The position numbers were made by a program, and so were the translations under genes. Positions 26,784-38,647 of a stretch of 64,000 nt of DNA are shown here, in pieces. The DNA comes from Paramecium sonneborni (lineage: Eukaryota; Ciliophora; Oligohymenophorea; Peniculida; Parameciidae), in the NCBI GenBank assembly GCA_905182985.1, contig CAJJDN010000015.1:609914-673913 (forward strand), given 5' to 3'. Numbering within the stretch: the first letter of the stretch is position 1; every line of letters begins with the position of its first letter. The notes under the pieces were generated by a model that was not told the DNA's origin, searched no databases, and worked only from the letters and a program-made list of their open reading frames with translations.

Positions 26784-26873
26784 TTTCTATATTTTTATGT
26801 ATATTTATTGAGCAATTATAATTTATATAAATACTAATAAATAATATTCTAAAATCTCATTTTAATTATTACA

Positions 26874-29800
26874 ATGAGTTTAGTGAAATCGTTTGAATTG
26901 GCTCTTAAACAAAATGATGTTCTATCTAAAGTGTTACCTATATTGAAATTCATCAATCAGACTATTCCTTTTCCATAAAAACATTCTTTGATTCATGAAC
27001 CTAGAGTAATTAGATATTTGTTATAATTGCATTGTCAAATACCAGATACAATAGATATGATATTAATTTCATTACTAAATATATTCAAACATTCCAAAGA
27101 ATGGGTTGATGGTTGTTTTAAAGCAATAGAAGAATATGCTTAACTTCCAAACTAGGGAGATGGAAAATACATCGCTCTTGAATTTTTAGAAACTGTTTTA
27201 ACAGAAATCTCCGAATTAGAGTAATCAAATTAACAATTAACATTAGTTTTGACATTGATGATAAATGTTATGCTTTTATTATATTGCTTTAACATGCAGA
27301 AAATGAAAAATTGGTAAGAGCTATAATGAAAAAAGTAGGATAAATCTAATAATAATTAGGTAGTAGGTTGAAATCTGCAAATCAACTAAATTAACTAATT
27401 GAAGAAAGTAAATAATAAATTTGATTAAAGAATAGCTGTATTAAAATTATATCAAGAAGAGGTTTAAAAGAATACAGATGATAATCATTATTAAAATGTA
27501 GCCATTGAATTATAAGAAAAAGGAAATTAAACAAGAAAAGGTTCAAAACCAAAAATGTCATTAATGGCTATGAATATTCTATAATCTTAAGCTTTATCTT
27601 CAAAGGTTCCTTCGAAGTAATAAATCAATAATAATCATTTAAATAATAGCAATTCTTAAGATTCAATCAAAGGAAATGAAATAAATTTGGATGAAATTTT
27701 AATTTAAAATAAACCTAGAATTGATTCAGATTAAAGTGAGTATTTAGCTGATATTGATGCATTATAAAATCTATTTGCCTATATTACAAATCCAATAGCA
27801 ACAGAACCAGGATTAATATTTGCAACAGATTCATTAGCTAATGATATTTAATAATATTGTGAAGATAATTATTATAAATAACATGTTATTAAACCTGATA
27901 AATTAACAACTCTAAGATCATATAAAGCTATGTTATTTTTAACTGATTATCATAATCATTAATTGATTATGCAAATTAATCAACATACTATGTAAATTGC
28001 TTGTAATTAATTAAATCTATTTTAGTTCGAAGCATCTCTGGATTTTTTTAAAATAGTTAATCAAATGGTAATCTCAATCATATTATTGGTCTTCTCCAAT
28101 TTTATTTAAAGTTCGAGATGAAAGAAACTGTTTACAATTTTCTTTATTTTCAATTCCATCATCAATTTTTAGATTATCTTTGTATTATCAATATTTATTT
28201 AATTAGATAATCCTCATTATATTGATTTTCTTATGCGTTTTTTGGATCCTAACTATTCCAAAATTCCATAAGATTTAAGGAATTATATTTGGTAGTTCTT
28301 AAATCGTTAAGGTTTTATAACACTTTTGGTTAGTAAAATTATTAATAAAGAAAAAGAAGGAGTCTATCATAAAAGAAAAGATATTACAAAAGAAGCATAT
28401 TAATTCTTAAAAAATATTAATGATTATAAATTACAAATAATACAAGATGATGATTAAGCTGCAATTACTTATTCTATTAGCAGTAATATTGATCAATATT
28501 TGGGTCCTTTAATTCCAGGCAAAACTTTAATTTAAAATAAACAACTTTTAGAGAGAAAAATGCTTTTAAGTTAAAATTTAAGAAGAGGAACAGACTTATT
28601 AAACTTATCAAGATAAATAAATAAAGTTATTATTTAAGAATATATTGATTTATCTGAATTAAATTAATAAGGCAAAGATATTGATAGATTATAAGATGTA
28701 GTTCAATTTTATAAGGAAATTAGTACTCCTGCTGATACTCCTACATTATTCAGTGTATATAGATAAGCCTCAGAAGGAGTTAAACATATTTAATTTGAAT
28801 AAAGATCATAAAGATCCTAAGCTACAGAACCTCCTTTAAATCTCATCTAAATGGCTAATTCTATTAAGCTTCCATCTTTAAACATATAACCTACAACTAT
28901 TATAACAGATTTAACAACTTCGAAAAATACTTAAAGAAAATAAAAATCTATGACATTTTCTGAAAATAATCTTGTTTAAACAATTAGTAAAAGATCAGAT
29001 TAACCATAATATATGAGTCTTGTTGGAGTTAATGGTAATTATTATTATTAATATTAAATTTAGATAATAGTTCAACATTCAGATAAATTAATATGATATA
29101 AACACCTACATCTTAGGCTAAATTATTTGTTTATTATCCAAATTAAGATAATAGTGTTGTTGATACAATTATGAAAGAAGAATATTAAAAATATGAAGCT
29201 TCTAATGATGAAACAACATCATTTAGAAATAGTAATCTATTAAAAACAATAGTTTAATCAATGTAAAATTTTGAATACCATTATGCATTTGATGAACTTA
29301 TAGATGATTAGTATGTTTTATTTGAAAAACTACTAAATCATTATTCTCTTACTTAAACAGCCTTATTTTATAATTCAGATGAAGATAATAGTTCAAATAA
29401 TTGTTTGATTATTCTAATTGATCTAATCCAAAGAATTAATAAAAAACCTATGAATGAAAAATTAACTAAAATTTATTTAACATATTTACCTAGAATTTGT
29501 AGGAATTTAACTAATCTACATAAAATGTAGAATGAAAATATTTAAAAGTAAGAATTCTTTTCTAAATAAAAAAATTATTTAGGAAGTGTAAGAATATTTA
29601 GTACAAAAATTATTGATTTAATTTTAAGAAACTTTAAATAAAGAAATCATAGAATCTATTTAAAGCTAAATGATACATCATCATTTAATTTAAATGAATA
29701 ATTTCATCAATTACCTAATCCTTTTTATTAATAAATTTTTTATTCTATTATGAAATAGCTATGTTTATATGCTTAAGAAAAATAAGTTTAAGCTATTTTA

Positions 29801-30091
29801 TTTAAAGCTAATCTATTAGAAGGAATTAGTTAAGCATTCCATAAAAATGTTGTAAATAAAGTAATAGTAAAGTAAGGAAATGTGGAAGTATATTTAATCT
29901 ATTTAGCTTTGCTTAGTTAATTAATTATTTTTGTTTATGAACTAAGAGAGGATTTACAAACCTATAGAACTTCTTTATAAAGATTGTAATGTTTTTAAAA
30001 TTTAAAAGAAGTATTAGAAATGTTTAAAAATAATAAATTGATTTAATAACAAGCTTTAGATATCTAAAATTAACTTTAAAAGAAAAAATGA
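26874..30091 (+). CDS. Large protein of unknown function
   Basis: Five introns (26, 28, 23, 25, 29 nt) yield one frame of about 1028 aa. The N-terminal ~170 residues are helical (ISLLNIFKHSKEWVDGCFKA). A further globular part follows (PDKLTTLRSYKAMLFLTDY), then a region around 28500-28700 with RKMLLSQNLRRGTDLLNL, a Ser/Thr/Gln-rich linker near 28800-29100, and a C-terminal helical part. The overall shape, helical blocks joined by disordered linkers, suggests a scaffold. I recognise no catalytic motif and cannot assign a family. Confidence 0.75.
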
Positions 30092-30170
30092 TTTAAATTC
30101 TTTGTATGTTTTTTTTTAATAATGTGCTTTTGGTTTTTTATAAAAATAAATCAAAAAAAAATTTATTAAA

Positions 30171-31629
30171 ATGCTGCTATCCGAATCAAAAAAATGTCTA
30201 ATTGGTGCAATTTTAATTAAAATAGGATCAGCTTTATTGTTAACTTGGGGGAAAACAAATGTTTACTTTTATTCTTTCTACAAGCAAACAGAACCAGACT
30301 TATCAATAGCAGTAAAAGTATTAGTTTATTTTTAGTACAACACTTTACCAATAGCAATAATGGCACTTCCTATTGCTCTTATTACAATATTCTCAGTAAA
30401 AATAGCTAAGAAAATAGGATTCAAACTACATATAAGAATAGCCACAACAATACAATGTGCATCATTATTAATCGCTCCTTATATGAATACATATTTAACA
30501 TTCATAATCTTTTATATATTTTTTTATGGAATAGGATATTCAAGTGTAGCATTTCCTGTTTTTTCATGCACTTGGAGTCATTATAAGAAATCAGAAGGAC
30601 GTGTATCAGGTATATTATTAGGAGCTTATGGATTTGCCTCAGTAATATTTGTCATCATAATTACATATATCAGCAATCCAAATAATTAATAAGCAGACCT
30701 TATGACTGAACATAAGACATAAATTTATAAATATTTTTCAGAAAGTGTAGCTTAAAACGCATAAAATGCTGCTAAAATAGTAAGTTATGTTGCAAGTTTT
30801 TGTTGTTTAATTGGAGGATTCTTAATTCGTCCATATGTTAACTCTACTTAATATAAATAAGTAGGAGTTAGTGAATAGAAAATATAATAATTTGAAGAGG
30901 AAACACCTAAGCAAAATGATAAAGAAGCATAACAGGATTCATCTGTTGAAATGGATCCAACATCAGTAGCTGTAAATGATTTACCTCTAGAGATTGCTTC
31001 AGATCATGGATTGTATTTTATTTATAATTAGTAGACCTTAAATTAAAATTAAATAATCTTTATCTGCAGCTATTAAATCTATATAATTTCTGACTATTGT
31101 TACATGTTTGAGTGTATTAACTTTATTTTTATTGACTCTTGGATTAAATTATAAGAGTTATTTCCTCTCAAAAATTAATGAAGATTTCTTTATTACTTTT
31201 GTAGATTTAGTTGCTTTAATGGCATCATCATTTGCTAATATACTTTGGGGTTTTTTAATAGATAGAATAAATTTCAAAATATTATTTGTGATAATTTATT
31301 TTGTAAGTGGAATAGGAGCTATTGCTCTGCCATTTTCAGCAACAGATAAAATTGCATTTTTTGTAGTATATGTTATTACAATGATGTTTGATAAAGGTGC
31401 ATTAGTTGTGACAGGACCTGCCTTAATTAAGATCTTTGGAGATGATATTGGACATCAATTATTTCCTATTACTTATATCAGTTCTTTAGTATCCATTGTA
31501 GTAGGTCCTGTTAGCTAATTTATATTATTGAAATACTTTTCTTTTGATATAATATTATATTGTTAAGGGTCATTAATTTTATTAGTGATTATTTTCATTA
31601 TTAGACTTAATATGAATTATTAAAAATGA
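30171..31629 (+). CDS. Major facilitator superfamily transporter
   Basis: One 22-nt intron near 31013-31034 joins two frames to give about 478 aa. About twelve hydrophobic spans are visible in two blocks separated by a hydrophilic loop (QFEEETPKQNDKEAQQDSS). The N-half has GSALLLTWGKTNVYFYSF and FFYGIGYSSVAFPVFSCTW, and a charged loop HYKKSEGRVSGILLGAYGF. The C-half starts IVTCLSVLTLFLLTLGLNY and has GALVVTGPALIKIFGDD. This resembles the oxalate/formate-antiporter and nodulin-like MFS groups. The substrate cannot be told from sequence. Confidence 0.83.
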
Positions 31630-31864
31630 CATAAATTTAAATATAAATTGAAAAATCTTTAAAAATGTTCATCTCTAAATAGTTTATTTTTTATAAATTG
31701 TATATCTAAATAAATTTGATTATTATTAATGGTTTATTCAATTAAATCATCTAATGATCAATTATTCAAAATTTTATCATTTTTGTATTATAAATATTAT
31801 TTCTGTATTTTTTATAATAAACTTTTTCTTTAATCATTAATTATTAACGAATTTATTTTGTAAA

Positions 31865-32800
31865 ATGAGCATAGTTTGCCAATAATATATGATTCATTCA
31901 AATCATAGTTCTATTCCTTCTAATAGAAATAATCTAGGTTCTTTTCAAAGAATTAATTCTCCTGGACTTCCAAATTCTTCATTGAGAAGTAGTTGTAGAG
32001 GAGATAAAAAGAAATTAGAAATTGGATTAATTACAGATCGAAAACTAAGTGAAAGTCCTAAATTAAATAATTTAATTTCTACTGAAAACTTTAGGAATCT
32101 TAAAAGAAATGATAGCATTGTTGAAACTCCATAACCTTAAGTATAACCACCTTAAATGGAATTTCTTCTAAAAAAAAATTATAAGATGATCGAAAAGCTT
32201 GAATCAGATAAACTTTGCTTAAAAATTTATATGTCAGAGGAAAACAAAAATTAAATCATGTTTACAGGAATCAGTAAAGAGAAAATGGCTTCTGAATAAA
32301 ATAAAAAAGACATATTATAAAATTTATAACAACTATTCGAATTAGGAATTGAGAGATAAAACTAATATATCAAATTAGAATCTTTAGAAAAGCATTTGAA
32401 TTTAGATAGCCAATAGTTTTATGGAATCAATACTAAAAAATTATACAATTCAAGCAAAAGAATAGCAACTTAAACAAATGATACTAAAACCATATTTGAT
32501 CGATCCTTATCAATTTCTACTATAAAAGATTCTAAATCTAATATATCTAATAAAATAAAAAATGATATTGAATTAATAGAATAGGGAATTGCAAAATACA
32601 AAATGTAATCTAAAACTAAATCAAAATAAAAGTAGCCTTTTGGATAACATAATTATACTAATACAATAAAATCTAAAAATTCTTTTTGTAAAAGTCCCTT
32701 ATTGAAGGATGTTACATCACCTACTTGCAAATCTTAAAGAAAAAATGATTTAACAGTTGGTAATAAAGGAAAATTTAATACCAAATCTATGCATGCTTGA
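31865..32800 (+). CDS. Hydrophilic coiled-coil protein, unknown
   Basis: An intronless frame of 311 aa from ATG at 31865 (a second in-frame ATG lies at 31889) to TGA at 32798. The N-terminal ~90 residues are Ser/Asn/Arg-rich and probably disordered (PGLPNSSLRSSCRGDKKK). A charged helix follows (NYKMIEKLESDKLCLKIYMS). The rest is Lys/Ser/Gln-rich. No domain recognised. The DP gene begins 59 bp downstream. Confidence 0.7.
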
Positions 32801-32858
32801 CCAGTTTTAAAATATGTTATATAATTATTATATTTTATTATATATAATATTATTTTCG

Positions 32859-33576
32859 ATGTTTTTATTTAAAAATGAATGCTCCTCTGTATGCTGTGAA
32901 CTTTAACAATAAACATTTAATACTTATCTTTCATAAGGTTACCAAGAACATTCAAATTCAAAAACTAGAAATTTTTAAGGCATATCACAACACTTTGGTT
33001 GTTTAAGACTCAAAGAAATCAGTAAAACTGTTAGTGAAATCATAAAAAATCACAAAAAAACAAATTTATAATAAATTTTATCAGAAATTAAGAAATTACA
33101 TCCATAAAGTGTAATATTTTTATTATTTTTAATAGAAAAATACTGTAAATCAATATAAAAGAGTGTATGATTGTTTAAATGTTATGATGGCTTTAGGAAT
33201 AATAAAGAAATCAGATAAATTTTATGAATTCGTCTAAAATGCAAATAATATTCATAATTAAGAAATATAAAGAAAAATAGATAATTTAGCAATGGTAAAA
33301 TTTCTCATTGAGTAACATTTATAAAAAAAGAAAAAATTATTTTGTCATTTAACAAAAACATAAGCTAAATTGGATTCATTAGTTCTTAGAAATTAGAATT
33401 AAGATTTAAAAGATTAAGAATAGATTTTTTAGTCTCCCTTGTTAATTTTAAAAACTCAAATCGAAGGCTAAATTGAATTAAGATATAATGAATAAGAATT
33501 ATTAGTTTAATCATAAAACATCATAAATATATAGTAAGATTTAGATGTGATAATTGAGTTGAATTTAGATGAATGA
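32859..33576 (+). CDS. DP-type E2F dimerisation partner
   Basis: ATG at 32859 opens the frame that carries the domain; the ATG at 32875 is in another frame. One 25-nt intron splits the DNA-binding domain. The product is about 230 aa. The winged helix runs GISQHFGCLRLKEISKTVSE, then QYKRVYDCLNVMMALGIIKK; the R-VYD-LNV-MA-IIxK pattern is DP-specific. The dimerisation coil follows (EIQRKIDNLAMVKFLIEQH, then LDSLVLRNQNQ, matching the LVQRN block of animal DPs). DP pairs with classical E2Fs to control S-phase genes. The E2F at 12583-13854 is of the DP-independent type, so it is probably not its partner. Confidence 0.88.
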
Positions 33577-33597
33577 TTAAAAAATTGATTTTGATTA

Positions 33598-34682
33598 TCA
33601 TTTTAAAAGTTTAACCATAGAATTTAGTAATTCTCTATTAAAAATTGTACTCTCTTTTACATATTTTAAAATCCAAGAATGTTACATAAATTAGAAAATG
33701 CTTAATCTTTTTTTTGGATCTTTTTAGACTAAAGCACGAACAAAGTTTATAAATTCTTCACTTAAAAAATTTGGGAATTCAAAACCACTATAATAAATGT
33801 TATTCATAGTATCTTCTTTTTTATTATTTCTCCAGTACATAATTCAATGCTAAAATTCCAATAACCCATAAATCTACTGTATGATCATAATCTCTCCTGC
33901 AGCAATTTCTGGAGATATATAATCAACAGTTCCACAAAATGATTATCTTACTTGATTAGCAGGATTATAAGTAGATAAACCCATTCAACAATTTTTAATA
34001 AAGAATGAGTAATTAATATATTTTTACTATGCATATTCCTATCCTTCTATTATTTATCTCATATATCCTGAAGCTATTTATTCTGGAAATCTTTTTTTGT
34101 TTATTTTTTAATAATTTAAATAGTTCACCATCTGTTGCATATTCTAAAATTAAAACTACTTTTGGCCATTCTTAAAAATATCCATAGAGTTTTAGAATAT
34201 TTGGATGATCTAAATATCTTTATATTTTATTTCATTTGCCAGCTATTTTTCCATTCCATATTTTTATATTGTGCTTTTGGAATTACTTTTAATGCAACAA
34301 TTATTTTTGATTATATATCTTAAACTTAATAAACTTCACTAAATTTTCCTTTTCCTAAAAATTTACATATTTGAAATCTTTCGCTCATAGTTGAATACAC
34401 TGGAGCTAATACTTGTGCTTGTTTAATTAAATTTATAGGTTTCTTTATAGGAGATTCATCTTATTATGGTAAAGGACTGTCATCTTTAGTTTATTCTTCT
34501 TCCACTTAAAATACAGGTATTATATGCCGATTACCTATTTCTTTATTCATCTATCCTATATTAAATGTAAGTCTTGTTTGCATGTTTTTTATATTTTTAT
34601 CTAAGCTCATACACTTTTCCACTAATTTTTACCATTCTTTATCTTTTGATAATATAAATCCAATTTGATCTTAATTTGTCAT
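33598..34682 (-). pseudogene. Aurora-kinase-like pseudogene
   Basis: Minus strand. The first ~170 codons from ATG at 34682 are intact and include FQICKFLGKGKFSEVYQVQD and VALKVIPKAQ, an Aurora-type glycine loop and lysine. Beyond that, Aurora-like pieces lie in shifting frames: RYLDHPNILKLYGYFQEWP, LILEYATDGELFKLL, MHSKNI, LSTYNPANQVRQ, FCGTVDYISPEIAAG, DYDHTVDLWVIGILA and EFPNFLSEEFINFVRALV. At least five indels are needed to join them. The HRDxKPEN catalytic loop between MHSKNI and LITHS is missing and the DFG position reads EWG. No introns explain the shifts. It appears to be a decaying duplicate. Confidence 0.85.
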
Positions 34683-34698
34683 ATTATTTATTTTAATT

Positions 34699-35628
34699 AT
34701 GGAAAAATATAGTAAATTCGATTTTGATGGAAATGAAAAATTTTAGTAACATCTAAAGAATTTATATCCCTTACCACCGAATTTAGATAAAATTAAACGT
34801 AAATGGTTTAAAAACAATATCGATCCATAATTTGATATCAACACAGAATATTAAAATCCTAATTCAAACAATCAATCATAACAATAATAAAATTAAAAAT
34901 AACAATCTTAAGATCATTAATAATAGTCATAGTAATCTTAGTAATAATAATTCTAGAATTAAAATCATTAATAAGTTCCTTCCATTCCTATTTTCACTGT
35001 AATTGAAGGAATGCTAAAAGTATTATATTTTCCTGCTTTATTATTCTTGTTTACATCTTAATTGAACAAATATTTGAATTTTGGAAGTGTATTTATTTGT
35101 CTACTTGCTATTTATCGTTTATAAGGGTTACCAAAGAAAAACTATTTTTAAGAATACTTTTTAAGAATTATTTAACTTGAATTCACAACAAATATATTCT
35201 TTATTGTGTCATTATTTACTATTGATAGTTTTTCATTTTAATTACCTATCGCTTTACATTTTCTAGTAGGAGCAGCAGAATTTTGGATTTAGATTAATTA
35301 ATAATAAGGAATTACTTTGAAAGTAGCCAAATATATTTAAGCTAATAGAAATGAAATAATCCTTACTAAATAGAAAATAGAGATATATTTATTTTTATAC
35401 TCAGTTTTTGGAATATTCTTAAAAAAAACATCAATTCTATAAGCTGTAATAATTTTCTAAAATTTATTACTCAAAACTAAATTTAATAAAAATATGAGAA
35501 ATGCATAAGGATATATAAGAGTATGGTATGCTGATAAGTTAAGTGAAAATAAAAAATTACCTGAAGGCTTACGGAAAATTTTTAGTATTATTTGGAGAGG
35601 ATATGAGAAATTATTAACCCTTTTTTGA
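34699..35628 (+). CDS. TMEM33/Pom33-family membrane protein
   Basis: An intronless frame of 309 aa. The N-terminal ~90 residues are polar and very Gln-rich (runs of TAA/TAG codons around 34880-34970). Several hydrophobic spans follow: VLYFPALLFLFTSQL, FIVSLFTIDSFSF and YLFLYSVFGIFL. The central motif LAIYRLQGLPKKNYFQEYF and the C-terminal NMRNAQGYIRVWYADKL fit the TMEM33/Krueppel-homologue-2/yeast Pom33 family, ER proteins that shape tubular ER and nuclear pores. The start is only 16 bp from the divergent start of the Aurora pseudogene. Confidence 0.75.
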
Positions 35629-35970
35629 GTAATTTATTGAATATTGTTTTATACATTTAAATATTAAACATTCATATAAGCTTCTTTAAATAATATACAA
35701 TAATCGACATTATTAATCAAGATTATTTATTTTTTTTCAAATTTGAATTATATCTTATTAAAATTTTTATTTTTATTAGGTCATCATAATATGATTTTAA
35801 TTATTATATTCTGTAGGTTTTCCTTACAAAAATTTCATTTTAAATAATTTTAGAAAAGTATATATTTGTATACCTTATTTCAGATATATTTGATCATTTT
35901 GAGTTTAAAAAACTAATCCTTCTAAAAACTAAAATTATTAAATTTGTTTTCTGATTCATTTAAAGATAAC

Positions 35971-36163
35971 AAATAGATTAAATCAAGAAAGCGTTGAAGG
36001 AACTAATGGGAAGAACAGGTAAGAATTAGGATCAAAAGGAGGTATAATTTAAGTAAAGGTACAATTAATGGGACAATTCAGAAAATTAATAAGAAATTTT
36101 ATGGGACCAGTAGAAAGAAGAGATACTCTATAGAGCACATTATATGAGAAAGAGAAGTTTTAA
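35971..36163 (+). pseudogene. Ribosomal protein eS28 remnant
   Basis: A stretch of about 190 bp resembles eS28: SKGGIIQVKVQLMGQFRKL followed by IRNFMGPVERRDTL, compared with the family's GRTGSKGG...RNVMGPVR.GD pattern. The segment LKELMGRTG is present but in another frame, and there is no initiator ATG. The C-terminal LLETEREARRLR signature is degraded. It lies alone in otherwise empty sequence. A functional eS28 must exist elsewhere. Confidence 0.75.
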
Positions 36164-37245
36164 AGTTAAGATGAAATTCTCATTATGTAAAACTATAAAA
36201 ATAATCCTAAATTTATTATATTTGTAATAATAATTAAATAATATTTATAGTTTAATTAAGAGCTCTTAAAAAGAACTAAATTAGTTGTAAATATAAATAA
36301 AAATCAATAATAAGGTAACAACATGTTGATTGTTTTAAAAATTTGATTTTTGGTAAATTTTTAATGATTTGATTAAATAGTAAAGTTATAAGAAACAGAG
36401 TTTTAGGTTTAATGTGGGTTTTATGTAATCGCTTTTTATTTTAATAAACTTTCTCGACTAAATTAGAAATCTAAGGATTATGTTAAACTAACATAATCTA
36501 AAAAATATATTTCAAAATTTTCTATGCTCACCTTAATATTGTTTATTTTTGGAATATATTTTAATATTTTGAGTACAAAAAGTAAAAGGATTAAAATGCT
36601 TATATATTTGAAGTGTGTAATTTAAATTATTCTCTGATGACTTAATTATTTATTACAATTCTAAAAGATACAATAAAAGTGAAATTTGTAAATAAACATG
36701 AATCATTCTAAGTTAACATACTAAAAAAAAAAATGATACTAATTCAAGTATTCAGCCATTCAAAGTAAGAGTTAGATCATAGTTATTGTTTTAAATTATT
36801 CGAAATTTAACAATTTAAGAATAGCATTCTGACAAAACTATTTTCAAATACATAAAGCTTAATAAAAAAAAGGATATTATTATTAAATAAACTAATATCT
36901 TACAATTAATTTATAATATTTTAAGCGTATTTTTAGGTAAAATTTTGTGATAAAAATAAAGCAAAATTTACATTATTAGCAATGCTTAATAAAATGAATA
37001 AATATGATAAATTATGAATGAAGTTCTTTATTGTTAAATTCAAATAGAATAATAAGATTATACATTAGGCTAAATTTTTATGAAAGTCTTTTAAATTGTA
37101 ATAAAAAGATTACTTATGAACTTAAAGTAATTTATCTATATGAAAAAAATAATTTAGCAACCACCATCAGAAATTAAATTTTAGTTTCTTCATGATACAT
37201 TAACTCAAAAATATTGAAAATAATGTAAATTAATTTAAATAATTA
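36164..37245. other. Gene-poor AT-rich stretch
   Basis: About 1.1 kb without a convincing gene. Short open frames exist on both strands, but none shows conserved motifs or clean intron structure. It may be the remains of decayed genes. Confidence 0.45.
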
Positions 37246-38585
37246 ATGCTTTTCAATTTATTTTAACTACTTTATTGCTGCTTTTCACTTGAATTGTAAT
37301 ATATAGAAGATGAAAGAGCAAAATGTTTAGATGGTACTTTGGGTGTAATTATTTTTAATAAATATAGACCTATTACTTTCAAAAAGGATTTAATGATGGT
37401 TAAAATAAGTTTTTAGTGTATTTTGAAGGAGGAGAGTAACTATATGTCAAATATAAAAGGCTTATTCTAGGGAATACAGAGAAAGAATTTTTAGTCAATG
37501 CTATTGATAAGTTTAATTTTGATTTTATTAAGGATGCATACTTTATAAGGAAGTTCATTAAATAGAGCTAGATCTTTAGAATTTAATGGAGTATTATCCG
37601 AAAATAAAACACAAAATTACTATTTCTATAATTGGAATCTGATTCATATAAATTATTGTGACGGTGTAGGTATTTATAATTTTATTTTCTAAGGCTTTTA
37701 AGGTTATAAATCTGATATAATTAATTACGATTAACAATAAATATTTTTTAGAGGAGAATTAATAGTAAGAAGTATTTTAGACCATTTTAAAATCAAATTT
37801 TAAAAAGCTGAAATAATAATATTATCGGGTTGTTCGATTGGTGGAGTTGCTGCACTTTAATGGTATTAGTATCTAAGTTAAAGTGTACCAAACAATATTT
37901 CAATATTATGTGTTCCTGATTCAAGCATATTATTTGATATGCAATCTATGAATGGAACTAGAATATTGTAGCAATCTTTAAAAATAATGAATTACATAGC
38001 TAATAATGAAACATCAATCCCTCATTAATAATGTGCATATTACTTTCCTAATGAAAATTGGAAATGTTTCTTTTTCTAAAATTTAATACACTATATTTAA
38101 CATCCAATTTTCATTATTTAACCATTTTATGATATAAGTTTTCTTTAAAAATATCTCGATATAAAATGTATAAACAATTTAACACTTAAATATTGTTAAC
38201 AAAATGAAATGGATTTTATTGATTAGGTTTACTTAAAATTTCGTCAAATAATTTAAGAATCCTTGATAAATAATACTAAAATAGGATCCTTTGCTCCTAG
38301 TTGTATTAATGATTGGTAATTTTAGAATATTAATTTAGTTTATTAGTAAGTAAGTTATCATTTTCTTTAAAATGGACGATCCCAGAAGGATCAAATAGAA
38401 CAGTTTATTCGACTTTAATTAAATGGATAGAAACATTAAAATCCAATTCATTTTTAGAGGATGATTTAGAATTGATTGATAAACTGCCATGGCCAATGAA
38501 TTCTGGATGCGCTGAATTTACATTATCAATAAACTTAATTAAATTGATAAATATGATTTTATTGATAATTATTATTATTTTTTGA
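37246..38585 (+). pseudogene. Notum / pectin-acetylesterase-like hydrolase, frameshifted
   Basis: ATG at 37246 gives a signal-peptide-like start (MLFNLFQLLYCCFSLELQ), then ERAKCLDGTLGV. The family's nucleophile motif is present as LSGCSIGGVAAL, preceded by YYFYNWNLIHINYCDGVG. Other family pieces, GFNDGQNKFLVYFEGGE and WTIPEGSNRTVYSTLIKW, lie in different frames, with a shift at an A-run near 37385, at least one more before about 37540, and one near 38370. The C-terminus ends in a hydrophobic tail (LIKLINMILLIIIIIF) that could be a GPI signal. Either a recent pseudogene or a gene with sequence errors. Active members are secreted carboxylesterases. Confidence 0.7.
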
Positions 38586-38647
38586 ATTATTTCAGTTCTC
38601 ATTTAGTAGTCTTGAATTTATATCATAATTAGTGTCTTTAATTTTAA

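Noticed and set aside
34880..34975. Dense TAA/TAG codons seen as a broken gene
   Set aside because: Under ciliate code these are a polyglutamine stretch within the intact TMEM33-like frame.
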